The position numbers and the translations under genes are program-made. Positions 1-11,284 of a DNA stretch of 64,000 nt are shown piece after piece (the stretch's first letter is position 1; each line of letters starts with the position of its first letter). The stretch lies in NCBI GenBank assembly GCA_019925105.1, contig JAHGAU010000032.1, positions 496,001 through 560,000 on the forward strand, in the 5' to 3' direction. The notes beneath the pieces were generated by a model. That model worked only from the letters and a program-made list of their open reading frames with translations, made no database searches and was not told the DNA's origin. This DNA comes from Niebla homalea (taxonomy: Eukaryota; Ascomycota; Lecanoromycetes; Lecanorales; Ramalinaceae).

Positions 1-480
1 ACACTCCATGCAACCCTACGTCATCCTTTCCCAGCCACCGCTACTGGAAAGTGGGAAATTGTCTCCTACCAGCTACCGGTTTTGCGGGTGGTCTAGCCCG
101 CCACCGTCGAAAATAGGTCAGATTTCCGGCTAAGGGCGGGCGCAGATTGGTCAGAGAGGGTAATGTCCCTGGGAAACAAGTTTTAGGCTTGGAAAAGCCC
201 CAGCGCAAATCGGAAAATGCCACCCAGTGGCTGGTGCGAGCACGCGCGATGACATAGAACTAGGGCCTCCCATGCGGGACCAAAAACATGGTTCTTATTC
301 TAGTGCTTGACGCACAGTAATCCACCTGTAACGTTAGACCAGCTCAGGAATCATATACTAGATTGCCTGGCCAGCATTTGCTAACACTTCTTCTTGACTC
401 TCCCACAATTCGTTGCCAGACCAATAATTTCATATAATCATCCCTACTCTTCGACCGTATCGCCAATCAGACTTAGCAGA
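1..480. other. Upstream region, no gene seen
   Basis: I see no supportable coding sequence here. A short reverse-strand open frame of about 60 codons near the left edge has no recognisable features. The last 100 bases before the first gene are pyrimidine-rich, as in many fungal leaders. Confidence 0.5.
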
Positions 481-1070
481 ATGTCCGACAGCGACGACAA
501 CCCCCGGAAGGGCCCCCCACCTCCCACTGACGAGACCTCCGCCCAAGAAACAGAACAATCCGACACCCCCTCCGCCCCACCCAAAAACCGCTCGCGCTCC
601 CAATCCCGGCGCGCCCGCCGCCAAAAACAACAGAAACAAGGCGGCGGCGGCGGCGGCAAGGGCAAAGGAAAACCCAAGATCCCGGAACCTGTGGAAGAAG
701 ACACGGCCGCCGAAGAACAAGAGGAAGAAGGAGAAGGAGAAGGCCAACACGCGCAAGCGGGCGCCATGCAACCCTTCCAGCACATCGGCCCGGACAGCAC
801 CTCCATGGACGGTCCGTCACCTACTCGCGCGCGCAGCGAGGGGAGATACCCATGCGGCCGGGGAATCCGCAGCAGTCGCTCAAGACGGGGAATCGGGCCT
901 ACCCCGCCCCGGAGGATTACGGGGAAGGGCAGGCGATAGAGCCGAAGAGTGGTGGGGAGAGCGAGTTGCTGAAGCAGGAAGGCTTGAAGTTGCGGTTGGA
1001 GTTGAACCTCGACATCGAGATTGAGTTGAAGGCGAAGATTAAAGGGGATTTGACGTTGGCGCTGCTGTGA
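481..1070 (+). CDS. Small conserved fungal protein with C-terminal LELNLDIEIELKAKIKG motif
   Basis: Function unknown. The N-terminal part (ATG at 481) is Pro/Ser-rich, then strongly basic with Arg/Ser, Lys and poly-Gly runs, then acidic with Glu-rich runs. The C-terminus carries LELNLDIEIELKAKIKG followed by DLTLALL and a stop. I recall similar endings in many small uncharacterised ascomycete proteins. The two parts lie in different frames. A candidate intron 812-927 (GTCCGT...GAAG) joins them in phase and would give about 157 residues, but its acceptor is weak and no good branch site is visible. A frameshift cannot be excluded. The low-complexity middle makes this junction the least certain part of the model. 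Confidence 0.55.
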
Positions 1071-1730
1071 GTATTGTTCGATTCTTCCTTCCTGAAAGAG
1101 CCGCGTCTTTTTTGGTCGTCTTTGAGCAGATTGGCGGTAATTTGGGCAATTGACGCTGATGATCAAGGTCTTAGGGCTTGATATCATATGGCATTACGAG
1201 GTGGAGTGATTGGCCCACTAGGTTTAAATTGGGAGGATATGATGTATCTTGAACGCAACTTTGCGACACAGGTCTGCCTCGAGGGGTAGCTTAGAGTTGA
1301 ATTGGACATTATGAGGCCTTCTGGGCGTTGGTGTAAATTATGATATCCAGCATTCTTGTCATCAAAGATCCAATCTAATCTGTACTATGCATGGACGTTG
1401 GCGGCGCTTGTCACGTTGGGCCAATCAAACCAGGTTTCCATATTGATCTGACTCCACGCAACTCGCAGCTTTCCCTCACTTCGCCATGTCATGTGTCTGA
1501 GAACAGCAAACGAGCATAGTCTGAACAAGCCTTGATACTTGCGTGATTAGCGAATGAGACATGTTTTGCACCTCCGGCTACCCAGCCGTTCTCTTGCGCC
1601 ACATAGTGAACCCAGCGTGATGACGCCAGCATGATAGTTTTCTACCAGCGCTACAATTGTGTAGCTAGAGATCTTCATTTCAAAACACCTGTATCACCAT
1701 TGCTGTCATTTTGATTAAGGGTATACTAGC
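1071..1730. other. Intergenic region, nothing recognised
   Basis: 660 bases between two same-strand genes. No open frame, repeat or RNA gene is supportable here. It should hold the terminator of the upstream gene and the promoter of the SDR gene. Confidence 0.5.
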
Positions 1731-2648
1731 ATGTCACCTCCTGGTGCTTCTTTGATCAATCAATGGCACCCTCCCAATAACCCAACCCCAACTCATACTT
1801 CCTCCTATCCCTTCATCTCCCCATCCAAATATCAAGGCGCTCTAAACTGTAAGGTCGTTCTCATCACCGGCGCCGGCCGCGGAATTGGTCGAGCTACCGC
1901 CCTCGCCTTTGCAGCTGCCGGCGCACGCGTGGCCTGTATCTCCCGAACGAAGCAGGATTTACAGATCCTAGTCGCCGAGATACGTGCCCAGCACGGCACC
2001 AGCAATGCCAGGCCACGAGCAATCCCGATCATCGGGGACGTGACGGACCTCTCATTCCCCGCCCAAGCCATCAAGGAGACCGAGGAGGCATTCGGCCCCA
2101 TCGACATCCTCATCAACAACGCCGGGTTGAGCCGCGTCAGCGATTTGGAGCATGAAGACGATGTACGGAAACCGTGGAAGGTGATTGAGACGAACATGCT
2201 GGGCACGATGTCCTTTGTGCAAGCCGCCATCCCATCCATGATCGCCCGGAAGACGGGTGTCATCATCAACGTGGTATCGATCCTTGGGAAAGTCCCAACC
2301 CCATATTTCTCCGCCTATGCTGCTGCGAAGGCTGGGGTGGAGAAGTATACTGAAGTGATCGATCTCGAGTTGAGGGCAAAGGGGGTGTACACGTATGCTG
2401 TGCATCCATGTATGTGTCTGGATACGACTATTGCTGTGGGGTGTATGAATGAGGAGGCGATGGAGAAGGATCCGGGTGTGAAGAGGTTGATGGATGAGTT
2501 TGTGCCGGCCAATACGGATAAGGTTTCCTTACCGGCGGACACGTTTGTGGCTCTTTGTGTCGAGGAGGGTGCGAAGGCTTTGAGTGGCGGGTTTGTGGAT
2601 GCTACGTATGATCTGGAGGAACAGATCCGACTAGCCCAGTCGAAGTAG
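1731..2648 (+). CDS. Short-chain dehydrogenase/reductase (classical SDR)
   Basis: Single-exon gene of 305 residues. It encodes an NAD(P)-dependent oxidoreductase of the classical SDR family; the substrate cannot be told from sequence. The Rossmann glycine motif TGAGRGIG lies at about residues 46-53, NNAG at 129-132, the catalytic Ser near 183, and YAAAK at 196-200 (Tyr196 and Lys200). The first 38 residues are Pro/Thr/Ser-rich and precede the nucleotide-binding fold. They give no clear targeting signal. Typical classical SDRs are about 250 residues, so the extra length is this N-terminal extension and the C-terminal tail. The start is the first in-frame ATG. Neighbours give no pathway hint. 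Confidence 0.9.
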   Translation: MSPPGASLINQWHPPNNPTPTHTSSYPFISPSKYQGALNCKVVLITGAGRGIGRATALAFAAAGARVACISRTKQDLQILVAEIRAQHGTSNARPRAIPIIGDVTDLSFPAQAIKETEEAFGPIDILINNAGLSRVSDLEHEDDVRKPWKVIETNMLGTMSFVQAAIPSMIARKTGVIINVVSILGKVPTPYFSAYAAAKAGVEKYTEVIDLELRAKGVYTYAVHPCMCLDTTIAVGCMNEEAMEKDPGVKRLMDEFVPANTDKVSLPADTFVALCVEEGAKALSGGFVDATYDLEEQIRLAQSK

Positions 2649-5024
2649 GTACTTCACAAAGGTGGGTATGAAAAGTCGTTCTGTCTTTCTCAACTACGAT
2701 TCTCGAGGCAAACATAAACAGCCGGTCTGAAAGCTTATGTTCTGGCATGACTTTGCCGCATTTGAGCTTGTTTTTTCCGGTTGTAGAGGCTGGACATATC
2801 TTATTCGAAATTGTTCATATAGGTAAAACGTAAGCATCTCAAGTTGTGCAACGTTTCAGACTTAATCGTATAATTCTGCCAAATTGTCTCCCGTTATGAA
2901 AACTAGCAGCCTTAAAAGCAGACATAAATCATACATCCTTGCAGGATTCAACATAGTCCCAAAAGGCAAGGAGAAGGATTGTTTGAAATTGATTTCCATG
3001 AAAGGAAACGATTTGCCAATTGCTCTATTGCATATCTCGTGCAAATCACACCATGAAGAAGGTTATCCACTTTACCAAGATCTGGAAGTTCTATTTTACC
3101 AAATATCAATCATAGAATAATGCTTCATTCCCACAAGTCTAAGTAACGCCTCCAGAGCATTGAGCCCTGTACACTTCAACGGATGGAAGCGTCTGTGCCT
3201 CCAGTCTCAATCCACACCACCTGTTTCTCCACGGTGACCAGAGGGTCAGTGCAAATACCAATGTTACTCGCCACTCGAGTTCCATTTCACGCACGCTCTG
3301 GCTCCGCAGGAGTCAAACTTCGAGCTGGGCCGCGGGATATCGAGACTCTTCGTGCCGCCATGAATGTCCAACCCAGACCCTTTGGAAGAAAATGAGGGTG
3401 ACAGTGGTGAGTTCAGATGGTCTTGGTCTTGCTTCACGTTCAAACGTTTTAAATTCACGCCAGCCTCCTGCGAGCAGTCCCATGGCTGAGTGCCTCTTTT
3501 GGCCCCTCATTGCTAATTGGCTCCAACCTTGTCATGTTCGGTAAATGGTTTAAATGATATTTCGAGTTTCATTAAATAGCCGGTCTGTTAAAATTGATTT
3601 TTTCCCTAAGTTTTGAGTCTTAATGCTGTGACTTTCTAATGTTATTCTCCCGATTGGAAAAGAACTGCATAGTATATGCAATATATTTTCTCACTATTGA
3701 TTATTCTTCTCCTTGGTCAAAAATTTCCAGAAAGCGATAGATCTACATGTCCCCAAATTGAAACGTTTCTGGCTCCATATTAAAAGTTCACTTATGCTTC
3801 CCAAAGAATGAATATGGCGTACCAAAATGGCCACTTGCATAAACGCAACTACAAACCTACACACTGTGACAGGAAAGCCTTTCTCGCTCTTCCTTGTCCC
3901 TTACTCAACATTTTTTCATCTGTAAGGACTGGACGAAACGTAGCCCCCCGCCTGCTATCCATTGCACAGAAACAAAACAAAAAAGCATTTGCCATTCCCA
4001 GCACACCTCGCCGCCGAGTGATGATGCACCACAACCCTGCCTGCCTGCTTTTTGCCCACCCGTCTCCCTTACTACTGCTGCTGCTGAACGAATCCATCCC
4101 CGCCCTTCCACATCAGCAGCTCCAAAGCTTAAAAGCACCAGAAACCCGCTGAGTGTGACCCTTTTCCAAAAGGAAGGGAAAAACAAAACCTACAAAACAA
4201 TAACTCTTTTCCCAGCGGTCACCCCTGAATAGTACGTCACAAGTACACGGTTTTATTTTTTGGGTGAGCTGACGCGGGAAACCCCGAGGTTGCAGTGTCC
4301 TCGATGGGTCGTGCGTGAGTGAGATTGAGAGCTCCTTGTTGGTTTTGGGATATATGTATAGCTTTTGAGGTTTATGTCCTCCCTCCCCCTCCGCTCGTGG
4401 GTTTTCTATAGAGGTAGTAGGTGCCTAAGCTCTTCTCTTCCGCGTTTGCGCGATCTGCCCCCAAATTGTGGTCGGATGCATTTGGTTTAGTTGAGTCAAA
4501 CGATTGGGAAACTATCCTAACATGATTGGAGCCTCAAGATCGGGTGCGAAGATCTTGGCTGAGACTCAAAGAAAGAAGATGGAGGGATGGGAGAAGAGGG
4601 TATGGTGCTACTTCGTAAACGATTCACACAGATTGACTAAGGGGCAGGGTAGCATTGTGCTGGATACTTGCGCCATCCGGGACTGGCGCTGCAGCAGCAA
4701 AGTGATCATGATGATGATGCGAGATAGTGATTATGGAAGTATCTGGCATGTTTTTAAAATGTCAACCTGTATGTGTAACACCCGAGTTCGATTATGCTCG
4801 TGAATATTCCCTCATTTTCCCCTTGTAAAGCGTGAATCTCATACCGATGCCAAACGAACGCCTGTCCAGTGATGCTCCTTGCCTTTCTCAGGTCACCGTG
4901 AACGAGTGTGCGCCGCGTCCATGCCAGCCCGGTGTTCCCCAACCCGTTTTCCCATTATTCTAGATAAAGATCACCACATATGGAACAAGCAGTTACGGAA
5001 TTGTCAAGCAAAAAAAAAAAACTC
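2649..5024. other. Long intergenic region, AT-rich in part
   Basis: About 2.4 kb without a supportable gene. The stretch from about 2,700 to 3,800 is visibly AT-rich with many TTTA/TAAA runs. It holds only short open frames without recognisable domains. The remainder (3,800-5,000) contains C-rich segments. No terminal inverted repeats or transposase motifs were found. The AT-rich part could be a decayed, RIP-mutated relic, but nothing identifies it. Confidence 0.4.
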
Positions 5025-7628
5025 TCAATCGCTACTCCTTCTATCAATCTCATCCACCTTCTCCTTCACATACCCTCTCGCGCTGTCTCCAGAATGCTCA
5101 CTCCCATCTACTTCCACATCCTCCCGGAATTTCCCCTTTTGCTCCTTGCTCAGCAAGCCTACCTTTTCCCCTTCCTCTTTCGCCTCCTCGTCGGTCTTAC
5201 CAGGCGGTGCACCGACAGGCCTCCTCGCGATCCCCTGCTGCGTCGGCTCCGGAGACACGGCGGGCGACGGGATTGAGACAGCATCCCGATCCCTTTGCGT
5301 GTTGAATCGGCTGACTCCGGGACTCACATCGTCTGCCAACCGCGTCGCGAAGGTGTCGCTGTCCTGGCTGCCTAGCCTGCCATTATGCTGCAGAGTTGTG
5401 GGTCGACCGTTGCTCAAGTTTCTCTGTACACCGGGGTGGCTGGCGGGGGAGGTGGGGCTGCTGATCGTGGAGTCGTAATGCGAGGGTTCGGCGGTGGTGC
5501 TGGCGGCGATCGAACGGAAGGAGGAAGGGTCATGCTGGCCGAGAACGGGGGATTCGATCGAATCATCGGAGACGCCACGTTGAGGTGCGTGGCGGGGTGA
5601 GGAACCTGCTGAGGAGCCGGAGTGAAGGCGGTGGTGAGCGGGGAGGATGGGGGAGTTGAATGCTGAGGCGTTTTGGGCGGACATTGGCGGGCTGGGGTGA
5701 GTTTTGGGGTGGGTGGGGTTTAGAGATGGAGAGGGGAGTTCGTGGCTTGGGTCAGGGGTGGGAAGCTCGCTGTTGGGCCACAGAGGTTCGGGGGTTGAGA
5801 GTTCGGAGCGGAGGGAGCGGAGTCTGGCGATATCTCCGGGGCTGGGGAGTTCTTGCCGTTGTAGAGGGTCAGGAGTGCCGAGCTCTGATCGGCTGAGGCG
5901 GTCGCCGGGAAGTTCTGTTGGGTGACGGGAAGTGCCCACGCCGAATGCTAGGTCGCCGTGCATTTCATGAGGTTGTGGTGTCTCAGGAACCTCATTGACG
6001 CTTGTGGATAAACCAGCAACGGGCTTCTTGGTCGTGGAGGAGGCTTCTGGGCCGTCGTCTGGGTCAAAATGCTCCAATGCTTCAGTGACACCTTTCTTTT
6101 CGGAATCCGGTTCCTGGCCTTGTGAAGTCTGGTCCCTGATAGCAGCGTCCCTGGCGCGGCGGGCTCGTCTCCGCTTTCGTATGCAGAAGAATGCGACGAT
6201 GGCAACAATGATGCCGACAATCGCAATGGCGATGGCAAGGCCTGCGATAGCACCTGTACTGATACCCCCGCCGCCCGAGGAGGAGGAGGAGGAGTTACCT
6301 GTCGTCTTGGTGACACCTGCTGCACCCGTGGGAGAAGATGAGTTTGCGGAAGCTGCAATCGGAACCAGGTGAGAAGGTGTGGTGGAGTCGAAGACGGTCT
6401 GTGAGACGGAAAAGGTGGAGTTCTCATAGTTGGTGATCATGTAAGCTTCTTGAAGGAACGTCCGACCCAGTGTATAGGAGCTATCATCCGGAGAGCGCTG
6501 CAAGGGGAAATAGCGGGATTGATTCTTCACGAGTGGAGCTGTGGCGGTGAGGTCAAAAGCGGCGTAGGGAAGTTTGATGTCAACAGAGGCCCCACCCATG
6601 GCAGAGTCTGCGAGGGAGAAGGTCAGGGTGGGGTTGGTTTTGGTGAGGGTGGAATGGGTGGTGTCATTAACAAGATAGAGGTTACGGATTGAGTCCCATT
6701 GCAGTCCAAAGACATCCTCGAATTTTGTACATGCGTCGGCTGGCAGCCACAAATACGGCAGTGTAGAATCAATTAGAGCGAAGATACCCTGTGATAGCAT
6801 CTTCTGGTCACCGTTGGAGTCGCCGTAGGTTATTTGTTGGAGGCCGACTACGAGCTGTTGCATCGCGTTGTTTGAGAACATGAAAGTCACATTGTTCGGG
6901 GTGAACTTTGAGGAATCGTAGCCTCCCAGTGTAAGGCTGGCATCTGCTCCATTATCACCTTCTTCGTATAGTCAGTGGTGCTCCGTCTGAGACATTGGAA
7001 CGACCTACGGTAATATGCTCCAGCAGTATAACCCCATGAAAGACTGGGAATCACTCCTTTGGTCTTCAGCACAGACAGATATGCTGGCGCCGAGTCATCC
7101 GAGAGTGAGAAGTTGACCTGTGCTGGCGAAAGACCCAAGCTCCCGAGCGAGAATTGACTTGTTGCTGTGCTCGCAATGACTTGATGGTCGAGCGAGAGAT
7201 TGGCCACGCCCGATTTGCCCGTCAGAGTGAGAGAATCGAAGCCATAAGTTCCGTTGTTGTTATTGGTATCATACCCTAGGTTTCCTGCTTCGTTCAATTT
7301 ATATACATCTTTTTTGAACCAACTCGATGAGCTTGAGGGATCGAAAAGTCCTCCTCGGACTACACTGCAATTGTTCGCGGTGCCGGAGCCGCATGCATCC
7401 GGTGAGATTGCCCATGTCACGGACTGTTCGGTGGAGGCGACGACTTCCAAGTCTTGACCGCCAATACTAATTGACGAGGTTGACCATGGCCCATCGTCAC
7501 CACGACTACCGGGGCAGAGTGGTCAGCATTGCCTTCCAATGAGTGATCCAGCCTCTCTGCAGGAGGTGTGGTCGGGCATACAAATTTCCGCTTGCCTGAA
7601 CAACGATCGGCGCAGCTTCGGTTGGCAT
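5025..7628 (-). CDS. Membrane-anchored aspartic protease-like protein (peptidase A1 fold), first catalytic Asp missing
   Basis: Modelled as three exons: 7628-7582, 7505-7009 and 6961-5025 (introns of 76 and 47 nt with GTATGC and GTAGGT donors). This gives 826 residues, all in phase. An A1-like extracellular domain is followed by a Ser/Gly linker, one membrane span at about residues 417-441 (GAIAGLAIAIAIVGIIVA...) with a basic stop-transfer run RKRRRARR, and a roughly 385-residue Pro/Ser-rich cytoplasmic tail. The second active-site loop reads ALIDSTLPYLWLP (Asp near 246). At the first site, where DTGS is expected, the sequence reads VVASTEQSVTW, with no Asp. This variant is familiar from fungal membrane A1-like proteins, so the protein may be a receptor or adhesin rather than a protease. 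No signal peptide precedes the chosen ATG, so an upstream exon may be missing. Confidence 0.75.
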
Positions 7629-9693
7629 GATGATCTACCTTTTTCTTCCTCCCGGACAAAGGAAATCGAATATTAACGGTCACTCTAGAAGGACAAAAGA
7701 ATGGCGCATTAAGTGATGAGGATAGCGAAGGCGGACGAAGAGATGCGATTGCTAGCGACAGAGTTGTCCACAGGCGCACGTGAAGAGATGGAGAGGCAGA
7801 CGGCGGTGAACCAAAGGGTGGAGGGCATCGCAGGTGTTTTAGAGTGGCACATGGGCACAGGGCAAGAGGGCTAGTGAGACCAATCTCGATAGCGTCTAGG
7901 TCCTGGAGTCTCTCAGTCTCACTGCACTGCACTGCTGCAGGTATGGGCTTGTGGCCTTGGGAGGACGGACGGGTATTGCGGTATGGCACGGTAGACTTAG
8001 ACTGTAAGGGCACGTTGTCGAGGGTGGTTCGGCAGTAGAGTGTACGAGAGTACATCATCAGAACTAAGACCCCAACAAGTAAATCGACTGTGAGTCTGTG
8101 ACTCTTGTGAGAGGGAGAGTCTGAGGGGGAAACAATTGGAGCAGTCTAGGCACCGCCAATAGAAAGATGCGATGCGCAAGGCTACCCACGAAGGGGATAG
8201 CGACTATGCATGGGAAAATCCCACGTTAATTCTTGCTGCAATGATCTCGCGCCGAGTGGGGACTGTAAAGGAAGCATGCGAATCACACTCGATCTCCGGC
8301 AGTGCAAACCTTTCCTACGACACGTTAACGTTAACCCGTTCGCATGTAGCTTCTTGCGAGGGGAAGCTCAGACAAACGAAGCATGAGAGAACCATCATCA
8401 TAATAATAATAATCGCACCATGCAGAACGTAAATGGCAAATGCTGCAAAACTTGCTCAAGCTTCTTCATGCATCAGCCTGATTTTCGCAAAGAATTTGAA
8501 TTCCTCGAGCACACACTCGGAGAAAAAAGTATCTGGTCCGGCTTGGTGGCGTTGGATCTTCACCAGTACTTTTGACAGATCATTTTGAATATCATCCTCG
8601 ACCTACCTTGGCCTGGCTCATTATTGAAACGTGTAAATGATGATGGCAGTGGGCCTGGGGGCGTCCTATGCTGACAAGGCGAGGTTGGTATGAGCGATAG
8701 CGGGGTACCGAATGGCATTGGCGTGAGGTTGGGAATCGTTATGAAGCGCTAGGGAGCGTTAATAAGGTGTTAGGATACATTGGTGTCCCAAGCGACGGTG
8801 TTGGCTCCTATGCCGGTGATGCTCAGTCAGCGCTAGACGCCCTAGATCCATGCACGCCCCACTATCAGAGAGGGGGGGTAACCGTCTGATGTGAGGCTAT
8901 GGCACGAGAAGCGTCCATAAGGAATCACCGGACCACACCGCTCTCATGCAACCATAACCAAAGGGAACTCGAATGTCTCACGGTCGATGAGTAAATGGCG
9001 CAAATGCCCTTCTCTGACTTGATATTCTTCTGCTTACCCATGCAGTAGCTACTGTAGCTTTCCCAGTAGCGTAATCCTTCAGATATCGTCCGCTTCGTCA
9101 AATTTGGCCCTTCTCCGATCTCAATCATTCGTCGTTGCCCTCTCACCGACTGCCTCTGGGTCGGCCTGCCAAGTGCTAGTCGCCAGTTAGCTGATATATA
9201 GACTTTGACTTCTCGGTAGAGCACTCCTCCCCCAGATCAGGAAGTTCTCTCGACATTCGAAGCTACGGTCTCTGAAGCGGGCCGATGACGATTGCTCGGT
9301 AGGCGCCATGGTTCCTTTCTGAAGGATTCTAATCCGACTTTAGCTGTTAGCTGGGCTTGGTCGTGACCAGGGTCTATTGGCGAACCATACCCCTCAAATG
9401 GTTGGAAGCTGCCTTGTGGATCTGAGGCTCCCCTGGTCCCCAATCAGGTCATCTTTAGCAATGACGGAGCTGCAAGCCTTTTCCAGAGTGGCAGCCAAGC
9501 CATGACACCGTTCCTGTATCCTCTGTAGATCATTGCCTAGCTGTGGTAGAGCGGCCGATACAGCTCGACCTGGGGATCCATTTATCAGAGCTTTCCCCGG
9601 GACAGCTTTATTCTCTTGTAAAAGTCGTCGTAACGCCATAGAATAATCAGCATCGCCATACTGCTTTTGTTTGTTTGTTTGACCTATTGCAAA
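7629..9693. other. Divergent intergenic region
   Basis: About 2 kb between two divergent genes. It should include the 5' end of the aspartic-protease-like gene, perhaps with an unrecognised signal-peptide exon between 7,640 and 8,060. A short ATA/ATC microsatellite lies near 8,395-8,412. A reverse-strand open frame starting at 9639 reads about 80 helix-prone codons, but no domain or splice partner supports it. A GTTT repeat (about 9,664-9,680) directly precedes the next start codon. Confidence 0.4.
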
Positions 9694-10956
9694 ATGGCAC
9701 CACACTCGTTCAGCACCTCAATGCTCATTGGACTGCTATGTCGTGTCGCTCGTGTGTTATCGCAGGCTGCTTTGGATCCAATCACGGCTGCACCAAGCTT
9801 CGCGACAGGTGCATCAGTACCGTCGGGCTCAGCATTGCCGGATCTCCAATCTGCGGGCTCAGACTGTAATGGATGCTACCTCATCGCCGATGTCGCCGGG
9901 CTCGTCTGGTATTCCGAAGTTTTTGTCAATTCGGCGACGGCCATGTTGCAGGTCGGAGGAGGCAACGGCAGCCAGGCAACGACTAGGACATCGATATTGC
10001 AGGACGAAGGCGCCTTCACGTTCAGCCCTGACGAGACTGCACCGGCAGGAGCTGGTGTATTGACCCAAGTCGCCTTTGAGTCAACGGTCAATGTAGCTGG
10101 AGCTGTGTTGTACGTATTATGAATTCTCAAGCATACGTCCAGTTTGCTGATTCTGAATAGGAGATCACCTACCGCATATAACGTCTTCACTGCGTATTCG
10201 ATAACGTCGGAGTACTCCTCGAATGGAAAGTGTGTGACCTCATCAGGATCCAAGACCATACTCCCTAGCGCATACTCCGAGCCCATCTCTTCATCAAATG
10301 GCAAGGTGTACCTGGATGCGGCCGGACAACAGCAATTCATCAATTTCCTGGGCTTTTCAACATGCTCTGGTGGTGGTGAAAATTTCAAGAACACGGCATT
10401 GATACCAGTCTCAAACACAACAACGACGATGACCACATCCTTGACCCATCTCCCAGCGCTTGCAAGCGCGACTCTTTCAATCGCTCCAGTAGGTTGATCT
10501 GCAAAGGGCTGGCAAGCATTGGAATCAGCTGACCATTCCTAGAAATCCACACCAGCATCTACAACTGCTTCTTTCCCTAGCGTCGGAGCTCCTGCAATCG
10601 TCATTGGGAACTCGACAGTCACTCCAGGGGCAACGCCAATTGGCCTTCCAGTATACAATGGCGGCCTTCCAGTATACAATGGCACCATTCCCGCAGCAAC
10701 TACGGGAACAATCCCATCAGGATCGGGCGGTGTCAGCAACGTGACGACTGGCCTACCCGTGCCATTCGTGGGCCTCGCCAGCAACTTGAAGCCAAATGGC
10801 TTTTTGTGGCCTGGATTGCAGGCATGGTGGGGTTCGGCGGAGTTGTATATTATCTGTAGGGCCAAAAGAGGTTGGTGGAGGTGGATTTCCTTTATATTTA
10901 GAGATGCCGTTTGCATCGGGTTTTCGGGGCACGAGCTTAGCAAGCTCCTTATATGA
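9694..10956 (+). CDS. Secreted Ser/Thr-rich fungal protein, apparent frameshift near C-terminus
   Basis: Function unknown. The N-terminus (MAPHSFSTSMLIGLLCRVA...) looks like a signal peptide. A conserved-looking domain follows with Cys pairs (CNGC; CSGGG region) and the phrase ADVAGLVWYSEVF. A Ser/Thr/Pro/Gly-rich tail follows. Exons are 9694-10109, 10161-10488 and 10543 onward; introns of 51 nt (GTACGT...ATAG) and 54 nt (GTAGGT...CTAG) keep the frame. The expected hydrophobic C-terminus FVAWIAGMVGFGGVVYYL plus stop (near 10,857) is present but in another frame. The two frames would meet if the T run at 10801-10805 had six instead of five bases. As it stands the frame runs on to 10956 with an unlikely basic tail. 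The hydrophobic end would suit a GPI signal or membrane anchor. Confidence 0.7.
10642..10683 (+). repeat. Perfect 21-nt tandem duplication within a secreted protein gene
   Basis: Two adjacent identical 21-base units (10642-10662 and 10663-10683), each encoding GLPVYNG. They lie in the low-complexity Thr/Gly/Pro tail of the secreted protein. Because the unit is a multiple of three, it lengthens the tail without breaking the frame. Confidence 0.9.
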
Positions 10957-11284
10957 TATCCCTAATGCATAATGAAGGAAGTTTGGAGACTCGATAACCG
11001 TCATCACAATTTGCTTACCACGAGATCTCGAATGCTTCAGCAATGATGATAGATGAATAGATTGCGTGTCAGGGGGAAATGAAATGAAAAGCTACAATCC
11101 GATCTCCAGATCTCGGACCAATTCCGCCAAGTCATGGTCTTGCCGTTCCAACGCAGAAACCAATTCGGTAAATTTCCTATATTGCATTAATTGCATGCCT
11201 GCATTTCATGTGCAAAGCAACACAACGCTGAATAGTTGCCAAAAAGGCTCCTGCATATCGCACCACTCGCGCAGGGTTTCCATC
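10957..11284. other. Intergenic region, nothing recognised
   Basis: About 330 bases between the secreted-protein gene and the frataxin gene. An in-frame open stretch runs upstream of the frataxin start, but no earlier ATG gives a better mitochondrial presequence. Confidence 0.4.

Noticed and set aside
444..1187. Long reverse-strand open frames antisense to the first gene
   Set aside because: They are low-complexity shadows of the GC-rich coding strand.
9394..9639. Possible reverse-strand gene divergent from the secreted-protein gene
   Set aside because: Reads helix-prone for about 80 codons but then stops. No plausible splice to the next open frame was found.
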